Made by a program: the position numbers and the translations under genes | In this document: positions 7,675 through 16,144 of the stretch, piece by piece | Layout: each line of letters begins with the position of its first letter | How positions within the stretch are numbered: the stretch's first letter is position 1 | Assembly: GCF_005222845.1 (NCBI RefSeq) | Contig: NZ_STFZ01000011.1 | Location: 151,996-215,995, forward strand | Direction of reading: 5' to 3' | DNA: 64,000 nt | Origin: Rhizobium sp. FY34 | GTDB taxonomy: Bacteria; Pseudomonadota; Alphaproteobacteria; Rhizobiales; Rhizobiaceae | Notes under the pieces: generated by a model | The model's database searches: none | Told to the model about the DNA's origin: nothing | Seen by the model: the letters and a program-made list of their open reading frames with translations, nothing else

Positions 7675-8834
7675 GCATGTTCTCGCTGCGTGATATCACC
7701 AAGTCCTTTTCCGGCAATGCCATCCTCAAGGGCGTGTCTCTGGAGGCCGGAGACGGTGAATTCATCGCCATGGTCGGACCGTCCGGCTGCGGCAAGAGCA
7801 CGCTTTTGCGCATCGTCGCCGGCCTCGATCACGCAGACGCAGGCGCCATTCGCATCAATGGCGCCGAAGTCTCGCATCTGCCGGCAGCCGACCGCAATAT
7901 CGCCATGGTATTCCAGTCCTACGCGCTTTATCCGCACCTGACCGCAGGACAGAACATCGCCGTCCCGCTGGCAATGCGCAATCTCTCCGGCAGCCAGCGC
8001 CTGCCGCTGATCGGCCGCTTCATGCCCGGCCAGCGCCGGATCTGCGCCGATATCCAAAGGCAGGTCCAAGCCATGGCCGCCTCGCTGAAAATCGACCACC
8101 TGCTGGATCGAAAGCCCGGCCAGATGTCGGGCGGTCAGCGGCAACGTGTGGCGCTGGCCCGCGCCATGGTGCGCAATCCAAGCGTTTTCCTGATGGACGA
8201 GCCGCTCTCCAACCTCGACGCCAATCTGCGCGTCCATGCGCGTGGTGAAATCGTCGATCTGCACCGGCGCGCGGGCGTGCCGACCCTCTATGTGACCCAC
8301 GACCAGTCGGAGGCCTTGTCGATGGCCGACCGTGTTGCGGTGATGATCGGCGGCAACCTGCTTCAGCTGGCATCCCCGCAGGCCATCTATGACGATCCAG
8401 ACCATATCGAGGTCGCCCGTTTCGTCGGCCAGCCGCGCATCAACCTTTTGGCCAGCCAGCGCGATGCCGATGGTACCGTCAGTTTCGGCAATCTGCGTCT
8501 GACTTCCGCTTCAGACACGATCGGCGATCCGCGCGTCACGCTCGGCGTGCGACCGGAATTCGTGCGCTTGCGCGCCGAGGGCGAAGGCGCGTTGGCAACT
8601 CGGATCGAGCGGCTCGAATTCCTAGGCTCCGAGGTCATCGTCTTTACCAAACTTTCAGCGATCGGCGAAACCGTGCTTGCCAAGATATCACCGGCCGAGG
8701 CCCGTGGCCTTGCCGCAGGCCAGCCGATCGGCCTGGATATGGACCCATCGCATGTCATGCTGTTTGCCGAGGACGGTCGCCGTCTTGCCGCAGCCCCGCT
8801 CAAGGCTGTGCTTCGGGAGATGGTCCATGGCTGA
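7671..8834 (+). CDS. ABC transporter ATP-binding protein (UgpC/MalK family)
   Basis: ATPase of 387 residues for a CUT1-type importer. Walker A GPSGCGKST, Q-loop VFQSYALYPH, signature MSGGQRQR and Walker B VFLMDEPLSNLD are all intact, followed by a C-terminal OB-fold (TOBE) regulatory domain from about residue 240. An insert of roughly 15 residues after NIAVPLAMRN makes it slightly longer than E. coli UgpC. Start overlaps the phosphoesterase stop (ATGA); its end overlaps the first permease by 8 bases, so translation is probably coupled. Confidence 0.95.
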   Translation: MSMFSLRDITKSFSGNAILKGVSLEAGDGEFIAMVGPSGCGKSTLLRIVAGLDHADAGAIRINGAEVSHLPAADRNIAMVFQSYALYPHLTAGQNIAVPLAMRNLSGSQRLPLIGRFMPGQRRICADIQRQVQAMAASLKIDHLLDRKPGQMSGGQRQRVALARAMVRNPSVFLMDEPLSNLDANLRVHARGEIVDLHRRAGVPTLYVTHDQSEALSMADRVAVMIGGNLLQLASPQAIYDDPDHIEVARFVGQPRINLLASQRDADGTVSFGNLRLTSASDTIGDPRVTLGVRPEFVRLRAEGEGALATRIERLEFLGSEVIVFTKLSAIGETVLAKISPAEARGLAAGQPIGLDMDPSHVMLFAEDGRRLAAAPLKAVLREMVHG

Positions 8835-9744
8835 TCTGGCCATTTCGGGCTATTCCCCGATCGAAACAGCGGCGCGGCGCGAGGCGCGCACCGCTCTGCT
8901 GCTGGCATCCCCTGCCCTGGTTCTGATGCTGGTGTTCATCATCCTGCCGACTGTGGCGGTGATTGTTCTCGGCTTTACAGATTTCGAACTCGGCTATGCC
9001 AGTTTCCGCTTCGTCGGCTTTGAAAATTATGCAGAGCTGCTCAATAGCCGCACCTTCCGCAAATCCCTTTGGAACACTGCGGTCTATACGGCGATCGTCA
9101 CGCCCGTCTCGATCGCGCTCGGCCTCGGCGTGGCGCTGCTGATCGAATCCGAACCGCGTGGCCGCAGCTTTTTCCGCACCGTGTATTTCCTGCCCGTGGC
9201 CTCGCTGCTGGTCGCCATGGCCACCGTCTGGCAATACCTGTTTCACCCGAGCATCGGCCCGCTGAATGCGCTCCTCGCCCAGTTTGGCATACCCGGCCCG
9301 AACTGGCTCGGCGCCTCCAGCACGGTGATCTACGGCCTGTCGGTCATCGGCATCTGGCAATCCATCGGCTTCAACATGGTGCTGTTCCTCGCCGGCCTCA
9401 CCGCCATCCCGCGTGATCTTTATGCCGCTGCCGAGGTGGACGGGGCAAAATCCGCGTTGGATCGTTTCCGCCTGGTCACCTGGCCAATGCTGGGACCGAC
9501 CACACTCTTCGTCACCACCATCAGCGTCATCAACTCGGTCAAGGTGTTCGAGACGGTGAAGACACTGACCGAGGGTGGGCCGAACAAGGCTTCCGAAGTG
9601 CTGCTGTTCACCATCTATCAGGAAGGATTCGTGTTCCTGCGGGTCGGCTATGCCTCGGCGATGACGGTGGTGTTTCTCGCCATACTCGTCGTGCTGATGG
9701 TGCTGCAATATCGCTTTCTCGACCGCCAGGTTCACTACTCATGA
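8827..9744 (+). CDS. ABC transporter permease (UgpA/MalF family)
   Basis: Inner-membrane permease of 305 residues with six predicted membrane helices and the EAA loop AAAEVDGAKSALDRFRLVTWP that docks on the ATPase. The start ATG 8827 lies inside the ATPase 3' end; the open frame runs further upstream but only this start gives a normal UgpA-like N-terminus followed by the first helix (TALLLASPALVLMLVFIIL). First of two permease genes of the importer. Confidence 0.93.
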   Translation: MADLAISGYSPIETAARREARTALLLASPALVLMLVFIILPTVAVIVLGFTDFELGYASFRFVGFENYAELLNSRTFRKSLWNTAVYTAIVTPVSIALGLGVALLIESEPRGRSFFRTVYFLPVASLLVAMATVWQYLFHPSIGPLNALLAQFGIPGPNWLGASSTVIYGLSVIGIWQSIGFNMVLFLAGLTAIPRDLYAAAEVDGAKSALDRFRLVTWPMLGPTTLFVTTISVINSVKVFETVKTLTEGGPNKASEVLLFTIYQEGFVFLRVGYASAMTVVFLAILVVLMVLQYRFLDRQVHYS

Positions 9745-10577
9745 CCACACAAACCATGACAATCGGTCGGCTCGCCCGCCTGGCGCTTCTCTCCCTCGGC
9801 GCTCTGCTTGTTCTTGCCCCTTACATTTTCATGCTCTCGACCGCCGGCAAGACCCAGAGCGAGATTTTCGCCTCCTCGCTGTCGCTGATCCCCCACACAT
9901 GGAACTACCTCGCCAATTTCACCAAGGCATTTACGCGCGTGTCTATGCCTATGCTGCTCTGGAACGGCGTCGTTGTCTGCGGCATGATCCTGGTGCTGCA
10001 GGTCCTGGTGGCCGTACCCTGCGCCTATGCCATGGCCAAGATGAAATTCCGCGCCGCGCGTGTGATGATGGCGCTGGTAATGCTCGGTCTCCTGGTGCCG
10101 ATCCATGCGACGGCCCTGCCGCTTTATGTCGCCTTCGACCGGCTCTCGATCCTGAACAGCTATCTGGCGCTGGTGGCGCCGTTCTCGATCTCTGTCTTTG
10201 CCATCTTCCTGTTCCTACAGTTCTTTCGCGCCATGCCGGACGACCTGATCCATGCCGCCCGTCTCGATGGCATGTCGGAATTGGGAATCGTTGCCCGCGT
10301 GATTGTGCCCAACGCCTGGCCGGCGGTCACCGCCTTTGCGATTTTCTCGGTGGTTGCCCACTGGAACGATCTGTTCTGGCCGCTGATCGTCGTCACCAAC
10401 CAGGCCTATGCGACGCCACCGCTCGGGCTCCTGTTCTTCCGCGCCGCTGAAGCCGGCGACGATTACGGCGCGCTGATGGCCGCCACGCTCATCATCACCC
10501 TTCCCCTCGTCCTCGTCTTTCTGCTCGCGCAGAAAAGCTTTGTCGAAGGCATCACCATGACCGGTCTCAAAGGCTGA
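9741..10577 (+). CDS. ABC transporter permease (UgpE/MalG family)
   Basis: Second permease of the importer, 278 residues, six helices, EAA loop HAARLDGMSELGIVARVIVP. Overlaps the preceding permease by four bases (ATGA). Together the two permeases form the heterodimeric channel of a CUT1 transporter for a sugar or sugar-phosphate type substrate. Confidence 0.93.
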   Translation: MTTQTMTIGRLARLALLSLGALLVLAPYIFMLSTAGKTQSEIFASSLSLIPHTWNYLANFTKAFTRVSMPMLLWNGVVVCGMILVLQVLVAVPCAYAMAKMKFRAARVMMALVMLGLLVPIHATALPLYVAFDRLSILNSYLALVAPFSISVFAIFLFLQFFRAMPDDLIHAARLDGMSELGIVARVIVPNAWPAVTAFAIFSVVAHWNDLFWPLIVVTNQAYATPPLGLLFFRAAEAGDDYGALMAATLIITLPLVLVFLLAQKSFVEGITMTGLKG

Positions 10578-10604
10578 TCGGTCGCAACTCCAGGAGACCA
10601 TGCC

Positions 10605-11870
10605 ATGAAGCATATCAAAAAGGCGCTTGCTGCCGCCGCGATGTCGATGGTGCTGTCGATGCCGGCACATGCCGAAACGACGCTGACCGTCCACTACCCC
10701 ATGCCGGGCTTCTTCAAGGACGTGATGGACACGATCTCGAAGAAATTCATGGAGGAAAATCCCGACATCAAGATCCAGTTCGCCAATCCATCGGCGACCT
10801 ACGAGGAAGGCATCCAGACGATCATGCGCCAGGCCGGCACGGCCGAAATGCCTGACGTCACGTTCATCGGCCTCAACCGTCTGCGCATGCTCAACGAGCG
10901 TGACATCCCGGTTGACCTGACGCCGCTGGTGGCCGCAGAGGGCGACATGGCGGCCAAGGGCTTTTCCGACAACATCCTGAAACTCGCCCAGGTCAAGGGC
11001 AAGCAGGTCGGCCTGGCTTTCGCCACGTCAAACCCGATCATGTACTACAACGCCGATCTGGTGCGCAAAGCCGGCGGCAACCCGGACGTACCACCCGCAA
11101 CCTGGGATGAAGTCATTGCGCTCGGCGGCAAAATCAAGGCGCTCGGTGACGGCAATGAAGGCATCGATTTCCGCTGGCAGGGCGATGACTGGATGTTCTC
11201 CGGCCTGCTGTTCGGCGCTGGTGGCAAAATGCTCAGCGACGACGAGACCAAGGTTGCCTTCAATGGCCCCGAAGGCCAGAAGGCCGTGGAAGTGCTCGAC
11301 CGCATGGTCAAGCAGGGTGGCCTTCCCGTTCTGACCAAGCAGGCCGGCGAGCAGGCCTTTACGGCCGGCAAGGTCGGCTTTGCCTTCCAGACGACCGGCG
11401 CGCTGCGCAATACCATCAAGAATGTCGGCGACAAGTTCGATCTGCGCACTGCCCACATCCCGCTGATCGATCCGGTCAACGGCCGTCTGCCGACCGGCGG
11501 TAATGCAGTCGTCATTCTGACCAAGGATGCCGACAGGCAGGCAGCCGCCTGGAAATTCGCCAAGTTCGCCGCCGGCCCCTATGGTGCCTCGGTCGTGGTA
11601 CCGGGCACCGGCTATGTGCCGAACAACGAACTGGCCGCCAAGTCTCCTGACTATCTCGGCAATTTCTACAAGGAGAACCCGCTGTTCCGCGCCGGTCTCG
11701 AGCAGATGCCGCTGATGCAGCCCTGGTACGCTTTCCCCGGCAGCAACGGTGTCAAGGTGACCCAGGCGATCGTCGAGAACCTGTCGCGCATCGTTGAACA
11801 GACGGCAACGCCAAAGGAAGCGTTGGACGATGCCGCCGCCGAAGTGAAAGGTCTGCTGCCACGCAGCTAA
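10605..11870 (+). CDS. ABC transporter extracellular substrate-binding protein (family 1)
   Basis: Periplasmic binding protein of 421 residues, the normal size for the UgpB/MalE class. Signal peptide MKHIKKALAAAAMSMVLS ending at AHAET; SD CAGGAGAC before the ATG. The mature part begins LTVHYPMPGFFKDVMD and contains the class pattern MYYNADLVRKAGG followed by PATWDE. UgpB-like glycerol-3-phosphate or a glycerophosphodiester is a reasonable ligand guess given the phosphoesterase gene, but the sequence alone does not decide. Confidence 0.92.
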   Translation: MKHIKKALAAAAMSMVLSMPAHAETTLTVHYPMPGFFKDVMDTISKKFMEENPDIKIQFANPSATYEEGIQTIMRQAGTAEMPDVTFIGLNRLRMLNERDIPVDLTPLVAAEGDMAAKGFSDNILKLAQVKGKQVGLAFATSNPIMYYNADLVRKAGGNPDVPPATWDEVIALGGKIKALGDGNEGIDFRWQGDDWMFSGLLFGAGGKMLSDDETKVAFNGPEGQKAVEVLDRMVKQGGLPVLTKQAGEQAFTAGKVGFAFQTTGALRNTIKNVGDKFDLRTAHIPLIDPVNGRLPTGGNAVVILTKDADRQAAAWKFAKFAAGPYGASVVVPGTGYVPNNELAAKSPDYLGNFYKENPLFRAGLEQMPLMQPWYAFPGSNGVKVTQAIVENLSRIVEQTATPKEALDDAAAEVKGLLPRS

Positions 11871-11891
11871 GTTACATCGTTTGACTGACGA

Positions 11892-11921
11892 AGCGGCCGC
11901 TTTCGAAAGAATGCGGCCGCT
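11892..11921. terminator. bidirectional stem-loop between transporter operon and lacI-type gene
   Basis: Perfect 9-bp arms AGCGGCCGC/GCGGCCGCT with a 12-base loop between two convergent genes, followed by a T-rich TGTTGTATTT on the plus strand. Probable terminator for both directions. Confidence 0.65.
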
Positions 11922-11944
11922 GTTGTATTTGGCGCGTGTGACCT

Positions 11945-12928
11945 TCAGCGAATATCCTGCACCGTGCCACCGGGCCGCAACCGGTATGCCACCTGCAAAT
12001 GCCGGGGTGCGGCGGCATTCTCCGCCATGTCGAGCAATAATGAGGCCGCCGCCGCCCCCATGGAGACATCCGGCATTTCCACTGTCGTCAGAACCGGATA
12101 GGTTAATCGGCCGATGGCAATCCCATCAAATCCCGCCACCGACACGTCCTGCGGCACCGCCAGCCCCTCGCGCCGCAAGGCTGCGATGACCCCAAGCGCC
12201 AGAAGATCATTCGACGCGATGATAGCGGACGGCTGCAGGCGAGCCATGACATCGGAAAGATCAAGGCCGTCATAGCCATCGATGAAAGGGATTTCGAACG
12301 GCGCCAATGGTGCCGTGCCCATCGCTTCCAATGCGTCACAATAGCCCAGATAGCGCAATTTCGCCCGATCCGACGCTCCGAAATGCCCGGACACGAACAG
12401 GATGCGCCGGTGTCCGAAACTGTGAAGATAGGCTGTTATCTCGCGCCCAGCGCCGCGGTTATCGACAGTGATGGCAGCCGGAAACCTGGCAGTCGGCAGA
12501 TTGCTGAGCAGCACCGTGGGCGGAAGTGCCGCCGACAAAGCCGCACTGGTCTCGGCGTCGCAAACGGTCAAGATCAACCCGGTCGGCTGTTCGTTGAGCA
12601 GCGATGCGACGGCATCCGCCTCGCGTGCGGGATCGTAGTCGGATTGGGCGATCAGAACACTATGGCCCGCCACCAGCATGCGGTTCTGGATCGTGGAGAG
12701 CGACGAGGCAAAGACCGGATTGGTGATGCTGGGAATAAGCACGCCGATCACCGGGCGGCGCCGGGCCATGCCCGAAACACCGCCGGCCGCCCGGTAGCCC
12801 AGTTCCGCCGCGGCGCGGCGCACCTTCCTCACCATTTCATCGCTGACCGGCCCCGTGTGGTTGAGGACGCGCGACACCGTGGCAAGAGAGCAACCGGCGC
12901 GAAAGGCGACCTGCTGAAGGGTGATCAT
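11945..12928 (-). CDS. LacI-family transcriptional regulator
   Basis: Regulator of about 327 residues. The start at 12928 (MITLQQVAFRAG) gives the canonical LacI helix-turn-helix at residues 3-25 (QVAFRAGCSLATVSRVLN) and hinge; a frame-matched upstream start at 12955 would add nine atypical residues. The rest is a periplasmic-binding-protein-like ligand domain (GVLIPSITNPVFA, then SNDLLALGVIAALR and VAGFDGIAIGRLT). Convergent with the phosphoesterase-ABC operon, which it most likely controls. Confidence 0.9.
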   Translation of the reverse strand: MITLQQVAFRAGCSLATVSRVLNHTGPVSDEMVRKVRRAAAELGYRAAGGVSGMARRRPVIGVLIPSITNPVFASSLSTIQNRMLVAGHSVLIAQSDYDPAREADAVASLLNEQPTGLILTVCDAETSAALSAALPPTVLLSNLPTARFPAAITVDNRGAGREITAYLHSFGHRRILFVSGHFGASDRAKLRYLGYCDALEAMGTAPLAPFEIPFIDGYDGLDLSDVMARLQPSAIIASNDLLALGVIAALRREGLAVPQDVSVAGFDGIAIGRLTYPVLTTVEMPDVSMGAAAASLLLDMAENAAAPRHLQVAYRLRPGGTVQDIR

Positions 12929-13195
12929 TGCGATGGTCCATCTTTGGGCGGCCATAGATCCAAGACCAGGACGGGATCAAACTTGAGAGATGGCCTCCAA
13001 CGCCCCATTCTATCAATCAGATAAGCTTCCGGATCCAATCCAATACTCATTATTTCATCATTTACCATTACGAAATATAATATAAAATCGACACCTAACG
13101 CTGGATAACTGCATTTAAGCTTAGCTGCTACGCTTGTCACCGAGTCCAGCCTGGTATGGCTGAACGCATCATTCGCCAAACCGAAAGACGCTCCG
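12929..13195. other. AT-rich intergenic region between lacI-type and tetR-type genes
   Basis: 267 bp, with its middle (about 13,010-13,110) clearly more AT-rich than the flanks. It should contain the promoter of the LacI gene and the 3' untranslated region of the TetR gene. A 92-codon open frame on the minus strand (TTG start) covers it but resembles nothing I know. Confidence 0.4.
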
Positions 13196-13840
13196 TCAAC
13201 CAATCATTCGCATCAGAAGGTCTTCAAGCTCAAGCGAAAACTGCGCCGATGGAAGCGGTTCGCCGCTGAGCTTGGACAGGAAGTCGCGTGTCGTGATCGC
13301 AAAGCCGATTGTCGGCATAGCAAGCAGCAATGACAGTTCCAAATTCAGTCCAGTCTTCGTGTCCACGGTCCCTCTCACCTGCCTGATATAGGCGGAAATC
13401 CGCATCGATACGGGCCGCGCTATGAGTTCCGCAATCAGATCCTTCCGCTCGTTTTCGCCGCCAAGCATCAATTCATTCGTCAGGATATGCGCAAAGAGAG
13501 GACGTCTTTCGATGAGCTTGATCAAGTCGCGACACAGCTGGCGGACCTTCTCATTCGGAGTCAACAAAGCATGTTCCTGCGGCCATGCCTCGATCAGTGC
13601 CAGCCCCTCCGCAGCAACCGTATCGACCACCGCCGTCCACAAGCCCAGCTTCGACCCATACCGGTACGAGATCAGCGCCACATCGACGCCCGCCCGTTCC
13701 GCGATCATCCGGAGCGAGGCCTTGTCAAAGCCGTTTTCGGCAAAACAGGTAATTGCAGCATTGAGCATGGCGTCCATATCGAACTCCTGCCCCTTCTTCG
13801 GCCTGCCACGGCTTCTGCCAAACGTCTCTACCACGTTCAT
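13196..13840 (-). CDS. TetR-family transcriptional regulator
   Basis: Regulator of about 214 residues. The chosen start, the second ATG of an ATGATG pair, lies 5 bases after GGAGG; the open frame continues upstream without a plausible protein. N-terminal basic GRSRGRPKKG, then the TetR helix-turn-helix (FAENGFDKASLRMIAERAGV, residues about 31-50, SYRYGSKLGLW) and a helical ligand domain. Divergent, with a gap of 103 bp, from the RND efflux operon, of which it is the likely repressor. Confidence 0.92.
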   Translation of the reverse strand: MNVVETFGRSRGRPKKGQEFDMDAMLNAAITCFAENGFDKASLRMIAERAGVDVALISYRYGSKLGLWTAVVDTVAAEGLALIEAWPQEHALLTPNEKVRQLCRDLIKLIERRPLFAHILTNELMLGGENERKDLIAELIARPVSMRISAYIRQVRGTVDTKTGLNLELSLLLAMPTIGFAITTRDFLSKLSGEPLPSAQFSLELEDLLMRMIG

Positions 13841-13943
13841 CATATCCTCCGTTTCGCTCTTGACAGGAATAGCCTGGATCGCGATTATATTCAACAACCG
13901 ATGAAATAATAACGCCACTTCAATTCCCACTCTGGAAACATCC
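13841..13943. promoter_or_regulatory. tetR / RND pump divergent promoter region
   Basis: 103-bp gap. On the plus strand TTGACA at 13860-13865 followed 17 bases later by GATTAT (13883-13888) makes a sigma-70-like promoter for the efflux operon, close to the TetR gene start so that repressor binding could block both directions. No strong palindrome identified. Confidence 0.45.
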
Positions 13944-15071
13944 ATGTCCAAGAGCGCAATCAGACTGAATAAAATACTAGACAGACCCAGATTACACCGC
14001 GCGCCCCACCTTCTCGCCATGATGTCACTGATTCTGCTCGCGTCCTGCGACGCGGAAAATGATGGTCGTTCACCCTATGTGACGCATGTCCGTGTCGTGA
14101 CCGCCGAAATGGCTGCCGATCTCGTGCGCGCATCCGGAACGGGCGAAATCAAGGCGCGCGTCGAAAGCGACCTGTCATTCAAGGTCAGCGGCAAGGTGGT
14201 CTCCCGCACTGTCGGTGTTGGCGACCACGTCAAGGCCGGACAGATCCTGGCAACGCTCGACCCGGCCGAACAGCGAGCAGACATCGAATCGGCCAGGGCT
14301 TCGGTCGCTGCACAGGAGGCAACGCTGCGCATGGCGAGTTCGGTGCTGAGCCGCCGCAAGGCCCTTACCCAGACCGGCGCGCTCTCGCAGCAGGAACTCG
14401 ACAGCGCGCAGCAGGAATATCAGTCGGCCCAAAACGACCTGGAAGCGGCACGCGCCAGGCTTGAAACGGCCAATGAAGCGCTGGTGCAGACGGAATTGCG
14501 CACGGATGCGGATGGCACGATCACCGCGCGCAATGTTGAGGTCGGACAGGTCGTCCAGCCCTCCACCGCGGTGTTCACCGTCGCCCATGATGGCGCGCGC
14601 GACGCTGTGTTCAATGTGCAGGAATCGGCGCTGTCCGGCACCAGCACGCCGCTATCAATGGAGGTGACCCTTCTTTCCCGCCAGGATGTGAAGGCGGCGG
14701 CACGCATCCGCGAAATCAGCCCCACGCTCGATCGCTCGCTCGGCACGGTGAGTGTGAAGCTGGCCATCGACAACCCGCCTGCGCAGATGACACTCGGTTC
14801 GGCCATCGTCGCCGATGTGGTCATGGATCGCACGGACCGCATTTCGCTGCCCTGGCAGTCGATGTTCTCCAAGGCGGGCAAGCCCGCCGTCTGGGTCGTC
14901 GATCCGAAGACATCCACAGTGATCCTGCGGCCCATAGAGATCGAACGCTATGATGCGACCATGGTAGTGCTCCGCTCAGGCGTCGTGCCGGGAGAACAGG
15001 TTGTCGTAGACGGCGGACAGTTCCTCAGAGACCAGCAGAAAGTTTCGATCTCGGAAGAGGCGACCCAATGA
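13944..15071 (+). CDS. RND efflux periplasmic adaptor (membrane fusion lipoprotein) 1
   Basis: Membrane fusion protein of 375 residues in the HlyD/AcrA class. The N-terminus carries a lipoprotein signal ending LLASC, so it is probably anchored to the inner membrane by lipid. It has two biotinyl-lipoyl-like halves (VSRTVGVGDHVKAGQILATLD and TITARNVEVGQVVQPSTAVF) around an alpha-helical hairpin at residues about 110-170 rich in A, Q and E, then beta-barrel and membrane-proximal domains. First of two adaptors in the operon, as in triclosan pump TriABC. Confidence 0.9.
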   Translation: MSKSAIRLNKILDRPRLHRAPHLLAMMSLILLASCDAENDGRSPYVTHVRVVTAEMAADLVRASGTGEIKARVESDLSFKVSGKVVSRTVGVGDHVKAGQILATLDPAEQRADIESARASVAAQEATLRMASSVLSRRKALTQTGALSQQELDSAQQEYQSAQNDLEAARARLETANEALVQTELRTDADGTITARNVEVGQVVQPSTAVFTVAHDGARDAVFNVQESALSGTSTPLSMEVTLLSRQDVKAAARIREISPTLDRSLGTVSVKLAIDNPPAQMTLGSAIVADVVMDRTDRISLPWQSMFSKAGKPAVWVVDPKTSTVILRPIEIERYDATMVVLRSGVVPGEQVVVDGGQFLRDQQKVSISEEATQ

Positions 15072-16144
15072 AATATCCGATCATTCTTCCGCTCGTCTTC
15101 ATCGCAGCGGGCCTCAGCGCATGTTCTGAGGATAAACACGATACAGAACAGCAGATTCGGCCCGTCCTCTTCAGGGTTGCGGAACCGCGTGAAACCGTTG
15201 CCATGGGCTTTACGGGCACGGTCGAAGCCAAGTTTTCGGCCGATCTAGGCTTTCAGGTGCTGGGGCGCATCACCTCGCGCCACGTGAGTGTCGGCGATCT
15301 GGTCAAGAAGGACGATGTCCTGGCCAATATCGACGCGACAGCGCTACAGCTTGCCGTCAACCAGGCTTCGGCGGACCTTGCATCGTCCGTCGCCAAGCTG
15401 GATCTCGCCAAGGTCAACGAGCAGCGTCAAATCACGCTGGTCGCCTCTGCCGCAAGCACGAAGGAACAACTGGAAACGGCCATTCAGTCCCGCGAGGCCG
15501 CCGAGGCGACCGTCAAACAATTGCAGGCAAGCCTTACCAAGGCCAAGGAGCAATTGGGATATGCGGATCTGAAGGCCGATACCGATGGTGTCGTCTCTAC
15601 GGTGTCGGCCGAAGTCGGCCAGGTGGTCTCGGCGGGCCAGACGGTGATGACCATTGCCCGATTGGAAGCCCGCGATGCCGTAGTCGATATTCCCGACAGC
15701 TTCGACAAGCTGTCAAGGATCGGCACCCCTTTCGAGGTGACGCTTCAGGCCAATCCGGTGATCAGGGTGACCGGAACCGTGCGTGAAACAGCGCCCCAAT
15801 CGGATGCATCCACCCGCACGCGCCGCACAAAGATCGCGCTCGACTCGCCGCCGGACACGTTCCGCCTCGGCAGCACGGTGACCGCCATGCCGGCTGCCCC
15901 CAGCGAGGGCTATCTGTGGCTTCCGACAAGCGCCATTGGCGGCGCGCAAGATCAGCAGTTCGTCTGGGTCATCGATAAAGCGAGCAAGACCGTATCGCGC
16001 AGGAATGTGACAGTCAGGCCATCCGCGGCAGGCGGTGTCGATATCCTGAGCGGTCTCAATAAAGGCGAACATGTCGTCACGGCCGGTGTGAATACACTTA
16101 CCGACAATCAAACCGTCAAAATTCCAGATGAGATGCCCCTATGA
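15068..16144 (+). CDS. RND efflux periplasmic adaptor (membrane fusion lipoprotein) 2
   Basis: Second membrane fusion protein, 358 residues, with its own lipobox (AGLSAC). Lipoyl halves (GRITSRHVSVGDLVKKDDVL and GVVSTVSAEVGQVVSAGQTV) flank a helical hairpin. It overlaps the first adaptor gene by four bases and the pump gene by four bases. Not a duplicate by recent copying: the two adaptors are clearly diverged. Two different adaptors feeding one RND pump is the TriA/TriB arrangement. Confidence 0.9.
   Translation: MKYPIILPLVFIAAGLSACSEDKHDTEQQIRPVLFRVAEPRETVAMGFTGTVEAKFSADLGFQVLGRITSRHVSVGDLVKKDDVLANIDATALQLAVNQASADLASSVAKLDLAKVNEQRQITLVASAASTKEQLETAIQSREAAEATVKQLQASLTKAKEQLGYADLKADTDGVVSTVSAEVGQVVSAGQTVMTIARLEARDAVVDIPDSFDKLSRIGTPFEVTLQANPVIRVTGTVRETAPQSDASTRTRRTKIALDSPPDTFRLGSTVTAMPAAPSEGYLWLPTSAIGGAQDQQFVWVIDKASKTVSRRNVTVRPSAAGGVDILSGLNKGEHVVTAGVNTLTDNQTVKIPDEMPL

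Noticed and set aside
12925-13203. 92-codon open frame on the minus strand between the LacI and TetR genes
   Set aside because: It needs a TTG start overlapping the TetR stop, has no ribosome-binding site, spans an AT-rich intergenic stretch and resembles no family I know.
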